48,380 bases of DNA from Mycoplasmatota bacterium (GTDB lineage Bacteria > Bacillota_I > Bacilli_A > RF39 > UBA660): the NCBI GenBank assembly GCA_022763805.1, contig JALERC010000085.1:1-48380 (forward strand), in the 5' to 3' direction. Positions 26,418 through 33,995 of the stretch are shown in pieces (within the stretch, counting starts at the first letter, position 1; each line of letters starts with the position of its first letter). The position numbers and the translations under genes are program-made. The notes under the pieces were generated by a model, which was not told the DNA's origin, did not search any database, and saw nothing but the letters and a program-made list of their open reading frames with translations.

Positions 26418-28396
26418 TGGAAAATTATAAAATTACAAATAAAATAGGAGAAACAGATATCTCTAAAGTATATAATATTTCATACGATTCAGGAGAAAAA
26501 AGAGTATTAAAAGTAATTGATTATTCTAAACTAAATGATATATTAAAAAATAGAGTTTTTAATGAACTAAAAATAATTGATCTTATAAATGAACAACCAA
26601 ATATTGTTAAATATTATAATTATGAAATTAATGATCAAACAAAAAATATATTTATTATAATGGAACAATTAAAAGATATTAAAAATTATTTTCATGCAAA
26701 GACAATTACATATAAAGAAGTAACTAAATTATGCTTAGATATATGCTGCGCATTAGAAACATTTCATAAAAATAATTTAATTCATTGTGATATTAAGCCT
26801 AGTAATATATTTATTGATAATGATGGTAACTTTAAATTAGGTGATTTTAATTCTGTAATTAGCAATAAATCTAATACTTACTATGGAACACCGGCTTTTA
26901 CAGCTCCAGAGTGCTTTATTAATCAGTTTGATAAAAGATGTGATATTTATTCATTAGGATTAGTAATGTATACTTTATTGAATGGTGGATTACTTCCATT
27001 TCAACAATCAGAAAATGATTACGAAGAAGCAATAAGAATTAGAAACAGTGGAAAAGATATTCAAATAATTGAAGATGTAAAAGAAGAATTAATGAATATA
27101 ATTCTAAAATGTATTCAATTTAATCCAAATAATAGATATAACAATGTAGAAGAACTAAAATATGATATTATCAAATGTCAAGAAAAAAACATAAAATCTA
27201 ATAATTTGAAGAAAATTAATTTTTCGTTTTTAGATTTAACAATGGATGTCAAAAATCCAATATTAAAAAATAAATTTGCAATTACATTAAGAAATTATTC
27301 TATAAAATATTCTTTAAAACAACAAATAACAATAATAATATTTATTTTATTAATAATTATTTTGTTAGGAAATTATACATTATATTTAATTAAAAATAAA
27401 CCATGTAAAGATGGATTTGTTAATAATAATGGTATATGTGTAGAAGGATATTATAAGTGTGAAAAAGGATATACCTTAAAAGACAAAGAATGTATTAAAA
27501 CAATTAAAGAAGAGAAAGCACGAGCTAATTATTATTGTCCTAAAGGATATTCATTAAAAGAAGGTTATTGTGTTAATGATAGTATAATGCATGCAAATTT
27601 TGAATATAAATGTGCTGATGGATTTACATTAAAAGGGGATAAATGTTATAAAGAAGAATCAGCACAAGCTCCATTATTACATTCATGTCCTGATAATTAT
27701 ATATTAGCTGGAACAAAATGTATTACAGCAACAAGTATAGATGCATATGTATCATATTCATGTTCCAGTGCTGATTATATACTTCAAGGAAAAAATTGTG
27801 TTAAAAAAGATAGTACTATTACTAAAGCAACAAAAAGTTACTCATGTCCTAATGGAGGAGTACTTGATAATACGACATGTGATATCACGACTGAACCAAA
27901 GAGTACAGTATTAAAAAAATGTGATTCAGGAACATATTCAGTTATAGATAAAAAATGTCACTTAAAATATAGTGCTACAGTAACATATGTATGTAATAAT
28001 GGAATACATGATGGCGCAGGAAATTGTATAACTGATTCATCTGTATCAAAACCTGCAGATGAAATATATACGTGTCCTGAAAATTATATTAGGGTTGCAG
28101 AAAAATGTACTAAAGCTGAAACATTAGATGCAACAAAAAATTATTATTGTCCAACTGATACCGTATTAAAAAATGGTATGTGTTATGGAACTATTACATC
28201 AGATGCATTAGGAATATACACATGTCCAGATGGGTATTTGTTAAGTGGTCTTTCATGTGTTAAAGATGATTTGAAAACACCAAATGTAAAATACACGTGT
28301 TCAAGACTATATAAATTGGATGGTTCTAAATGTAAAAAATATGAAACTAAAGAACCAATTATAGTATTAAAAAGGAAGGAAGATGTACATGAATAA
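26414..28396 (+). CDS. Transmembrane Ser/Thr protein kinase with Cys-rich repeat ectodomain
   Basis: 660 residues. Kinase domain 1–265: a relaxed glycine loop (IGETDISKVY), ATP-binding Lys33, catalytic loop HCDIKPSN (His124, Asp126, Asn131), metal Asp144 in GDFN (DFG to DFN), and TAPE. All residues needed for catalysis are kept. A juxtamembrane stretch leads to one membrane helix (~303–325). The outside part (331–640) has 13 repeats of the form C-x10/11-C with 26 cysteines. Start ATG overlaps the preceding TGA, with GGAGG upstream. It probably phosphorylates the FHA–ABC protein in response to an outside signal; there is no PASTA domain, and no PP2C phosphatase gene nearby. Confidence 0.9.
   Translation: MMENYKITNKIGETDISKVYNISYDSGEKRVLKVIDYSKLNDILKNRVFNELKIIDLINEQPNIVKYYNYEINDQTKNIFIIMEQLKDIKNYFHAKTITYKEVTKLCLDICCALETFHKNNLIHCDIKPSNIFIDNDGNFKLGDFNSVISNKSNTYYGTPAFTAPECFINQFDKRCDIYSLGLVMYTLLNGGLLPFQQSENDYEEAIRIRNSGKDIQIIEDVKEELMNIILKCIQFNPNNRYNNVEELKYDIIKCQEKNIKSNNLKKINFSFLDLTMDVKNPILKNKFAITLRNYSIKYSLKQQITIIIFILLIIILLGNYTLYLIKNKPCKDGFVNNNGICVEGYYKCEKGYTLKDKECIKTIKEEKARANYYCPKGYSLKEGYCVNDSIMHANFEYKCADGFTLKGDKCYKEESAQAPLLHSCPDNYILAGTKCITATSIDAYVSYSCSSADYILQGKNCVKKDSTITKATKSYSCPNGGVLDNTTCDITTEPKSTVLKKCDSGTYSVIDKKCHLKYSATVTYVCNNGIHDGAGNCITDSSVSKPADEIYTCPENYIRVAEKCTKAETLDATKNYYCPTDTVLKNGMCYGTITSDALGIYTCPDGYLLSGLSCVKDDLKTPNVKYTCSRLYKLDGSKCKKYETKEPIIVLKRKEDVHE
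27404..28333 (+). repeat. Thirteen two-cysteine protein repeats in the kinase ectodomain
   Basis: Residues 331–640 contain 13 pairs of cysteines spaced x10 (11 pairs) or x11 (2 pairs), each roughly of the form C-P-x-G-Y-x-L-x4-C, repeating about every 24–26 residues. Examples are CPKGYSLKEGYC, CADGFTLKGDKC and CPDGYLLSGLSC. Nucleotide identity between units is low, so the array is old and kept by selection. Confidence 0.9.
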
Positions 28397-29408
28397 GAAA
28401 AAAATACTATTAAGCGTTGCAGCAGTAGCTTCTATTTTATTATGTGGCTGCACAATTAAAAATGAATCAGAAGAAGCTAAGAAAAATGAAGAAGTAAAAA
28501 GAGAACCAAGTTTTGCAGAAATTGCAAAAGAAGTTGTAAATAATACAAGCTATTTCTCTAGAATGAAAGCAGTATTAGAAGTAAAATTAGCAGCATTTAA
28601 AGATGTTGAAATATCAGATGTTAAAGAATTTAAAGATCGTGTTTCAACTATATATGCTGAAGCTCCATGTGAAGAAGTAGGGGATAAATATATTTGTAAA
28701 TCTATAGCACAAATAGGGTTATTAGAATGTCAATCAGCAACTACTGATGAAAATGATCCAATTGTAATTGTTAAAGATGCCATTTTAACAAATGGTAAAA
28801 CTAGAAAAAAAGTAAATTTAGTATTATTACAAGGAACAGATTTATCTGATGGACAAGCAACAGGTATAAAAGAAGATATTTTATCAGGAATGTCTTTATC
28901 AAATGAATATTTATATGATGCATATTATGCAGTATATAATAATATCAAAGACACTGATACTCCATTATATTTTAGTGGTATTAGTTTAGGTGGTATGGTA
29001 GCACAACAACTTAGTGGTTTATCATATATCAAAAATTATTACACAGTATCTAATGTCGTATCATTAGCATCACCAATACTTGCACAAGATGATATTAATT
29101 ATGATGTTACAACAGTAAGAAGAATGGTAGATACTAATGATATAGTTCCAACATTATCAACACAAGAAAATGGAAGCTATGAATCAAAATATGGTGACAA
29201 AAATAAAGCACTTGTAAAAACAGGAAATTATAAAACATTTATAGGTACACATGTTTTCAGTTATGTTGAAAAAGATGGAATTTTTAAAGATGTTGACGTT
29301 TTAGGAAACGAATTTGGTGGATACTATTTTGAAATAGATAAAAATAAAATAACTAAATATCCTGCTGAAAAATTTGAACAAACTAGAAAAAAATTATATA
29401 GAAGATAA
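28389..29408 (+). CDS. Lipoprotein alpha/beta hydrolase (class 3 lipase-like)
   Basis: 339 residues. A lipoprotein signal peptide ends in the lipobox LLCGC, so the protein is tethered outside the membrane. The hydrolase part carries GISLGGM (nucleophile Ser199), a downstream Asp (Asp248 or Asp251 in DTNDIVPTLS) and His288 in GTHVFSY, which order fits a class 3 lipase triad. ATG 28389 is chosen over 28383 because GGAAGGA is 8 bases upstream. It overlaps the kinase end by 8 bases, making the third gene of the FHA–ABC/kinase module, and is closed by a terminator. Substrate unknown; lipid or acylated glycan is the natural guess. Confidence 0.82.
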   Translation: MNKKKILLSVAAVASILLCGCTIKNESEEAKKNEEVKREPSFAEIAKEVVNNTSYFSRMKAVLEVKLAAFKDVEISDVKEFKDRVSTIYAEAPCEEVGDKYICKSIAQIGLLECQSATTDENDPIVIVKDAILTNGKTRKKVNLVLLQGTDLSDGQATGIKEDILSGMSLSNEYLYDAYYAVYNNIKDTDTPLYFSGISLGGMVAQQLSGLSYIKNYYTVSNVVSLASPILAQDDINYDVTTVRRMVDTNDIVPTLSTQENGSYESKYGDKNKALVKTGNYKTFIGTHVFSYVEKDGIFKDVDVLGNEFGGYYFEIDKNKITKYPAEKFEQTRKKLYRR

Positions 29409-29411
29409 TTA

Positions 29412-29438
29412 AGCACTTCCAATTGGAAGTGTTTTTTT
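29412..29438 (+). terminator. Intrinsic terminator ending the kinase module
   Basis: Stem GCACTTCC/GGAAGTGT around AATT, followed by T7. Confidence 0.9.
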
Positions 29439-29481
29439 ATAGTATTCATTCCTTATTTAATTAATTTATGTTATTTTTTTC

Positions 29482-29510
29482 TTGTATACAATAAAATTTT
29501 GTAGTATAAT
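29482..29510 (+). promoter_or_regulatory. Sigma-A promoter for rpsU
   Basis: TTGTAT (29482–29487), 17-base spacer, TATAAT (29505–29510). One of the two best promoters in the window. Confidence 0.85.
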
Positions 29511-29540
29511 ATCTATTAGTTGAGAAGGGAGGGATATTAG

Positions 29541-29735
29541 ATGACAAAAGTAATAGTACGTAATGGAAACGTTGACGGTGCTTTAAGAACTGTTAAACAA
29601 AGAAATGCTAAAGATGGCCTCCTAAAAGCTGTTCGTGAAAGACAAGAAGGATATATGAAACCAGGCGTTAGAAAAAGAAAAGAAAGAAAAGAAGCTATTA
29701 GAAACGCAAAAAGAAACGCTAGAAGATATAACTAA
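29541..29735 (+). CDS. rpsU: 30S ribosomal protein S21
   Basis: A 64-residue S21, full length for the family: MTKVIVRNGNVDGALRTVKQ at the start and a very Arg/Lys-rich helical end (KRKERKEAIRNAKR). S21 sits near the 3' end of 16S rRNA and helps initiation. Strong Shine-Dalgarno GGGAGGGAT. The order rpsU–yqeY is the standard Bacilli arrangement, though here a terminator separates them. Confidence 0.97.
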   Translation: MTKVIVRNGNVDGALRTVKQRNAKDGLLKAVRERQEGYMKPGVRKRKERKEAIRNAKRNARRYN

Positions 29736-29736
29736 T

Positions 29737-29760
29737 AAAAAGAGCTTTTTGCTCTTTTTT
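29737..29760 (+). terminator. Intrinsic terminator after rpsU
   Basis: Stem AAAAAGAGC/GCTCTTTTT with T5 loop, then T-run. Some read-through must supply yqeY unless it has its own promoter; none is obvious in the 46-base gap. Confidence 0.85.
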
Positions 29761-29781
29761 ATTTAATAAAGGAGAGATATT

Positions 29782-30225
29782 ATGCGCGAAACAATATTAA
29801 AAGATATTATTGAAGCTATGAAAGCAAAAGATAAAGAAAAATTAGCAGTTTTACGTATGGTTAAAGGTGCTATGCAACTTGAAGAAATTAATGTTAAGCA
29901 TGAACTTGATGATGTTGAAATGACTCAAATATTATCTAAACAAATTAAAACAAGAAAAGATTCAATTACTGAATTTGAAAAAGGTGGAAGACAAGACTTA
30001 ATTGAACAAGTAAAAAAAGAAATAGAAATTTTAGAAGTTTATATGCCTGAACAAATGAGCGAAGAAGAAATTTCTAAAAAAGTTTTAGAAATCTTTGCTG
30101 AAGTTAATCCTACAGGACCAAGTGATATGGGTAAAATCATGGGAAAAGCTGCGCCACTATTTAAAGGTAAAGCTGATATGGGATTAGTTAATAAAATTAT
30201 TAAAGAAAAATTAAATAATTTATAA
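29782..30225 (+). CDS. yqeY: GatB/YqeY-domain protein
   Basis: A 147-residue YqeY, an all-helical protein matching the tRNA-binding tail of GatB. Recognisable stretches are KAKDKEKLAVLRMVKGA, the EIEILEVYMPEQMSEEEI region and the C-terminal DMGKIMGKA…FKGKADM. It is thought to act on tRNA or translation; the function is not settled. AAAGGAGAG precedes the ATG. Immediately follows rpsU, as in Bacillus. Confidence 0.93.
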   Translation: MRETILKDIIEAMKAKDKEKLAVLRMVKGAMQLEEINVKHELDDVEMTQILSKQIKTRKDSITEFEKGGRQDLIEQVKKEIEILEVYMPEQMSEEEISKKVLEIFAEVNPTGPSDMGKIMGKAAPLFKGKADMGLVNKIIKEKLNNL

Positions 30226-30226
30226 T

Positions 30227-30262
30227 ATAGATTAAAAATTTATTTTTAATCTATTTTTTTTT
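30227..30262 (+). terminator. Intrinsic terminator after yqeY
   Basis: A 12-bp stem (30227–30238 with 30243–30254), 4-base loop and T8. Confidence 0.85.
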
Positions 30263-30269
30263 ATTTACT

Positions 30270-30283
30270 ATAAACATGTTTAT
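30270..30283 (+). promoter_or_regulatory. 14-bp perfect palindrome next to a -35 element
   Basis: ATAAACATGTTTAT ends 2 bases before the -35 hexamer of the next promoter. Its position fits an operator or activator site; the binding protein is unknown. Confidence 0.4.
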
Positions 30284-30285
30284 TC

Positions 30286-30314
30286 TTGATTTTAATATTA
30301 AATATTTATATAAT
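30286..30314 (+). promoter_or_regulatory. Sigma-A promoter for the 80-residue protein and membrane gene
   Basis: TTGATT (30286–30291), 17-base spacer, TATAAT (30309–30314). Confidence 0.75.
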
Positions 30315-30346
30315 TAAATTATGATAAATAATAGAAGGAGTGATTT

Positions 30347-30589
30347 ATGAAATTTGTAAAAAAATTTAGAATGTATGATTCTAATTTAGGATATAGTACA
30401 GATAATTTTACTACATTATCATATAGTGGAGGAACAAATGTATTTGAATTAAATTCATCAGATATACTTGCGGCATCAATACTTTATCCAGGAACTAAAA
30501 AAATCGAATTAAGAACAGCATTATATCTTTTAGATACAACATCTATTAGCGGAACATTGTATTTATCAAAAAATGATTACTTATCATAA
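30347..30589 (+). CDS. Hypothetical 80-residue protein
   Basis: I do not recognise it. The ORF has a strong Shine-Dalgarno (GAAGGAGTG, 5 bases before ATG) and a good promoter. There is no signal peptide, no Cys and no membrane helix; composition is Ser/Thr/Leu/Tyr-rich, suggesting small beta strands (FTTLSYSGG, ISGTLYLS). The next gene begins 17 bases before its end in another frame, so the two are coupled. Its place ahead of a membrane protein related to protein A suggests a peptide or accessory of a similar locus. Confidence 0.6.
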   Translation: MKFVKKFRMYDSNLGYSTDNFTTLSYSGGTNVFELNSSDILAASILYPGTKKIELRTALYLLDTTSISGTLYLSKNDYLS

Positions 30590-31442
30590 AAAAAATATAA
30601 TAATACTATTATTGTTGTTATGTGCAATTTCATTATATGGAATTGTATATAATGCAAATCAAGACAAAAAAAATGCTGAACACTTAATCGAATTAGGGAA
30701 AAATAATCCTGAATTTTTAAAACTTCATCCTGAAGTTGGAGATGAAAATTATACATTAGATAAAACAGATTCATTAAACTTTGCATTTAGAGTTTTATAT
30801 TCTGACCCATTAAAAAGTTTTGAATATTCAATAATTTTCATAATCATATTTTTTTCAACAAGACATTTTTACCACATAATAAAGACAGGTATGTTAAAAG
30901 ATATGGTTTTAAGGGAAAGTTATTGGAGTGTTCTAAATAAACAAATTTACGGATCATATATATACTCATTTATTCCAATTATTTTTATGATAATACTAAT
31001 ACTAATGTCTTGTGTATATCATTTTGATTTAGATTTTTTGAGTACATGCAAAAATGAATATTTATGTTATATACCTCATTTGTCAATTGGATTTGTATTG
31101 TCATTAATATATAATTTAATTATGATTTCTCTTTATTATATAAATGTTTCTATTATAATGTTTAAATACAGTAAAAATTTTGTTTTAAATGTAATAACAA
31201 GTTTCTTAGTAATCTTGGGAATAGAACTATTTATGCAATGTGTTATAGGACCGATATTAGTTCAAATAACTGGTGATGTCGGATTTGGTAATTTATTTTC
31301 AAGTGCTAATTTATGGTATTATGACAGTGTATCATACCTTCAAACAATATGTTATACAACTAGTAGTTTCTTAATATCATTTTTAATAATGAAAAAACAA
31401 TTTAAAAATAAAGAAAAGGTATATACATTAAATGTTAAATAG
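30573..31442 (+). CDS. Multi-pass membrane protein, paralogue of protein A
   Basis: A 289-residue protein with about six helices: first helix at residues 9–27, then a ~50-residue outside loop, then a cytoplasmic basic stretch HIIKTGMLKDMVLRES that matches protein A at 20857 in place and character (IKTGMLK versus LKSGFIK). Start ATG 30573 lies inside the preceding gene with no Shine-Dalgarno, so coupled translation is likely. Unlike A, no ATPase or other subunit follows; only a short B-like remnant. It is probably the survivor of a degraded ABC locus. Confidence 0.65.
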   Translation: MITYHKKNIIILLLLLCAISLYGIVYNANQDKKNAEHLIELGKNNPEFLKLHPEVGDENYTLDKTDSLNFAFRVLYSDPLKSFEYSIIFIIIFFSTRHFYHIIKTGMLKDMVLRESYWSVLNKQIYGSYIYSFIPIIFMIILILMSCVYHFDLDFLSTCKNEYLCYIPHLSIGFVLSLIYNLIMISLYYINVSIIMFKYSKNFVLNVITSFLVILGIELFMQCVIGPILVQITGDVGFGNLFSSANLWYYDSVSYLQTICYTTSSFLISFLIMKKQFKNKEKVYTLNVK

Positions 31443-31485
31443 ATTTTCAAATTTAGTTATCGAAGAAGAATTAAATAAAAATTAA
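31432..31485 (+). pseudogene. Truncated start of a protein B homologue (17 codons)
   Basis: ATG 31432 overlaps the stop of the membrane gene in the same way that B (21752) overlaps A: the stop codon TAG lies inside AATAGA. The first residues are MLNRF versus MNNRF in B. The frame closes after 17 codons. Similarity is short, so this is an inference from arrangement plus four shared residues. Confidence 0.35.
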
Positions 31486-31540
31486 GCCAAAAAATTGTTG
31501 TAATACAAAATATTTGTGTTATAATATTATTGGCTTTTTT
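31484..31540 (+). terminator. Terminator hairpin overlapping the rpsB promoter
   Basis: AAGCCAA (31484–31490) pairs with TTGGCTT (31530–31536), with an inner stem TAATACAAA/TTTGTGTTA and a T-run to 31540. The rpsB -35 and -10 lie inside the loop and inner stem. Seen in sequence; termination is inferred. Confidence 0.55.
31498..31525 (+). promoter_or_regulatory. Sigma-A promoter for rpsB–tsf
   Basis: TTGTAA (31498–31503), 16-base spacer, extended -10 TGTTATAAT with TATAAT at 31520–31525. Confidence 0.7.
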
Positions 31541-31548
31541 AATACACA

Positions 31549-31604
31549 TGAATTAGTATTTATATGCCTAGTGCCTATATGGTGGTGTATAACAAGCTAA
31601 TTCA
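31549..31604 (+). ncRNA. Structured leader of rpsB mRNA (S2 autoregulatory leader-like)
   Basis: The 5' leader folds into an outer 8-bp stem TGAATTAG/CTAATTCA (31549–31556 with 31597–31604), an inner 8-bp stem with two G·U pairs (31561–31568 with 31584–31591) and a small GCC/GGT tip. Ribosomal protein S2 mRNAs of Firmicutes carry a structured leader for self-control; position and shape fit, but I could not compare against a model. Confidence 0.6.
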
Positions 31605-31633
31605 GAGGATAAATAACAAAAGGAGGAAGAAAA

Positions 31634-32647
31634 ATGACAGTTGTTTCAATGAACTATTTATTAGAAGCTGGTGTTCACTTTGGTCATCAAACTAAAAGAT
31701 GGAACCCAAAAATGAAAGAATACATCTTTACTTCAAGAGATGATATTTACATTATTGACCTACAAAAAACTGCTAAAAAAATTGAAGAAGCTTATGCAGC
31801 TTTAAATAAAATAGCAGCTGATGGAGGTAAAGTATTATTTGTTGGTACTAAAAAACAAGCTATCGAAGCTACAAAAGAAGAAGCTATGAGATCTAACTCA
31901 TTCTATGTAACTGAAAGATGGTTAGGGGGAACTTTAACTAACTTTAAAACAATTAGAAAAAGAGTTAAAAGAATCGATGAAATCGAAAAAATGGAAAAAG
32001 ATGGTACATTTGATTTACTACCTAAAAAAGAAGTTATTGGATTAAAAAAAGAATACGATAAATTAAATAATTTATTATCTGGTATTCGTGGAATGTATAA
32101 ATTACCAAGTGCTTTAGTAATTGTTGATCCTTCAAAAGAAGACATCGCTATTAAAGAAGCTCGTAAATTAAATATTCCAGTATTTGGTATTGTAGATACT
32201 AACTGTGATCCAGATATGGTAGATTATGTTATTCCAGGTAACGACGATGCAATTCGTGCTGTAAAATTAATTTTAGGAGTTCTTGCTAATGCAATCGTTG
32301 AAGCTAATGGAGGACAAGTTGTTAATTATGTTTCTGCTGATGAAAAACAACCATCAGACATTATGCAAAAAGCATTAGAAACAGTTAAACCAAAACAAGA
32401 AAGAAGAAAAAATTTCAATAACGATAGAAAAAACTTCAAAAGATTCGATAAAGAAAATAAAGGACCAAGAAAAGAATTTAAAAAAGAAGAAACAAAAAAA
32501 GAAGAAGCTAAAGTTGAAAAAAAAGCCGAAGCTAAAGAAGATTTAGCTGAAAAAACTGTAGCTGAATTACGTGATTTAGCAAAAGCTAAAGACGTAAAAG
32601 GATTTTCAACAATGAAAAAAGCTGAATTATTAGAAGCTTTAAAATAA
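31634..32647 (+). CDS. rpsB: 30S ribosomal protein S2 with C-terminal Rho_N/SAP-like extension
   Basis: 337 residues, against a usual 235–260. The S2 body is unmistakable: [47 protein letters not shown] and GNDDAIRA. After about residue 250 comes an Asn/Lys/Arg/Phe-rich linker, a Lys/Glu-rich stretch, then ~35 residues ([20 protein letters not shown], then [10 protein letters not shown]) matching the helix-extended-loop-helix pattern of Rho_N or SAP domains, which bind nucleic acid. Shine-Dalgarno AAAGGAGGAAG. Followed by tsf, the universal order. Confidence 0.96.
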   Translation: MTVVSMNYLLEAGVHFGHQTKRWNPKMKEYIFTSRDDIYIIDLQKTAKKIEEAYAALNKIAADGGKVLFVGTKKQAIEATKEEAMRSNSFYVTERWLGGTLTNFKTIRKRVKRIDEIEKMEKDGTFDLLPKKEVIGLKKEYDKLNNLLSGIRGMYKLPSALVIVDPSKEDIAIKEARKLNIPVFGIVDTNCDPDMVDYVIPGNDDAIRAVKLILGVLANAIVEANGGQVVNYVSADEKQPSDIMQKALETVKPKQERRKNFNNDRKNFKRFDKENKGPRKEFKKEETKKEEAKVEKKAEAKEDLAEKTVAELRDLAKAKDVKGFSTMKKAELLEALK

Positions 32648-32657
32648 ATCGAATTAC

Positions 32658-32680
32658 AAGATGATTTTCATAATCATCTT
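32658..32680 (+). promoter_or_regulatory. Hairpin between rpsB and tsf
   Basis: A perfect 9-bp stem AAGATGATT/AATCATCTT with a 5-base loop, followed by a broken T-rich stretch (TAATTTT). It may act as a partial terminator setting the tsf:rpsB ratio. Confidence 0.55.
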
Positions 32681-32704
32681 TAATTTTAAGAAAGGAATTT
32701 AAGT

Positions 32705-33580
32705 ATGATAAGTGCTAGTTTAGTAAAAGAATTAAGAGAATCAACTGGTGCAGGTATGTTAGACTGTAAAAAAGCTTTAGAAGCTACTAACGGTGATATC
32801 GATGCTGCAGTAGATTGGTTAAGAGAAAAAGGTATTTCAAAAGCCGCAAAAAAAGCAGATCGTATTGCTGCTGAAGGTGTTGCTGCAATCGTTACTGAAG
32901 GTAATGTTGCTGCAATCGTAGAAGTTAACTCAGAAACTGATTTCGTTGCAAAAAATGCTGAATTTACTGATATGGTTAACGAAATTGCTTCAGTAATTAT
33001 TAAAAATGATGCTAATACTGTTGAAGAAGTTTTAAAACTTGAATCATCAGTTGGTACAATTGAAGACTTAATTATTGCAAAAACTTCAAAAATAGGAGAA
33101 AAATTAAGTTTAAGAAGATTTGCTAAAGTTGTAAAAAATGATAACGATAACTTTGGTGCTTACATTCACATGGGTGGAAAAATTGCTGTATTAACAGTTG
33201 TTGAAAATGCATCTGAAGAAGTTGCTAAAAACATTTCAATGCATGCTGCTGCAATGAGACCACTTTATGTAAGAAAATCAGATGTTCCTGCTGAAGTTGT
33301 AGAAAAAGAAAAAGAAGTTCAAAAAGAAATTGCTATGAATGAAGGTAAACCTGCTGAAATAGCTGAAAAAATGGTTATGGGAAGAATTCAAAAATTCTTC
33401 AAAGAAATTTGTTTAGAAGAACAACCATTCGTTATGGACGGAGATATTTCTGTTTCTACATATGCTAAAAATAACGGAGGATCTATTAAAGATATGATTC
33501 GTTATGAAGTTGGAGAAGGAATGGAAAAAAGAGAAGAAAATTTTGCTGAAGAAGTTGCAAAACAAATGCAAGGAAAATAA
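32705..33580 (+). CDS. tsf: Translation elongation factor Ts
   Basis: 291 residues, normal length. The N-terminal UBA-like domain (VKELRESTGAGMLDCKKALE) and the EF-Tu-binding TDFVAKN motif (SETDFVAKNAEF) are clear; the C-terminal part has the usual MGRIQKFFKEICLEEQPFV. EF-Ts recycles EF-Tu·GDP. AAAGGAATT precedes the ATG. A terminator closes the rpsB–tsf operon. Confidence 0.98.
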   Translation: MISASLVKELRESTGAGMLDCKKALEATNGDIDAAVDWLREKGISKAAKKADRIAAEGVAAIVTEGNVAAIVEVNSETDFVAKNAEFTDMVNEIASVIIKNDANTVEEVLKLESSVGTIEDLIIAKTSKIGEKLSLRRFAKVVKNDNDNFGAYIHMGGKIAVLTVVENASEEVAKNISMHAAAMRPLYVRKSDVPAEVVEKEKEVQKEIAMNEGKPAEIAEKMVMGRIQKFFKEICLEEQPFVMDGDISVSTYAKNNGGSIKDMIRYEVGEGMEKREENFAEEVAKQMQGK

Positions 33581-33586
33581 TTTATT

Positions 33587-33614
33587 AAAAGAACTAGTAT
33601 AGTTCTTTTTTTTT
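33587..33614 (+). terminator. Intrinsic terminator after tsf
   Basis: Stem AAAAGAACT/AGTTCTTTT (33587–33595 with 33601–33609), 5-base loop, T9. Confidence 0.88.
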
Positions 33615-33659
33615 GTAAATAAATAAGTTTTTTAACATATATTAAACTAGGTGGTACAA

Positions 33660-33995
33660 ATGGATAAAAAAGAAGAATTTAAAGCATTTGTAAGAAAAAA
33701 TCCAATATTAGTTAAATACGTAAAAAATAATGAAATGACTTGGCAAAAATTTTATGAAATATATGATATATATGGTGAAAATAATGATGTTTGGATAGAT
33801 TACTTAAAAGAAAAAGAAACTACAAATTTAGATTTTTTTAGTTTTTTAAAAACTATAGATATGGATAAAATACAAGAAGGTGTTGAAAGCCTTCAAAGAG
33901 TTGTTGGTGTAATAGGAGAAATGGCCGCAACAAAAGAAAAGTCAACACAAGATAATTATAAACCTAGACCATTATATAAACATTTTGACGATTGA
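33660..33995 (+). CDS. ylbD: YlbD-family protein
   Basis: A 111-residue protein matching the YlbD pattern: EEFKAFVRKNPILVKYV, then TWQKFYEIYDIYGEND-like helix and a short hydrophobic helix near residue 80. YlbD is described as a spore-coat-related protein in Bacillus, but it also occurs in non-sporulating Bacilli, so no sporulation is implied here. ATG 33660 is preferred; the GTG at 33651 is part of the Shine-Dalgarno AGGTGG. The order ylbD–ylbE–rsmD matches Bacillus ylbD-ylbE-…-ylbH. Confidence 0.8.
   Translation: MDKKEEFKAFVRKNPILVKYVKNNEMTWQKFYEIYDIYGENNDVWIDYLKEKETTNLDFFSFLKTIDMDKIQEGVESLQRVVGVIGEMAATKEKSTQDNYKPRPLYKHFDD

Noticed and set aside
27404..28333. DNA-level tandem repeat or CRISPR-like array
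   Set aside because: Regularity is at the protein level (Cys spacing); nucleotide units differ too much and there are no spacer/repeat blocks.
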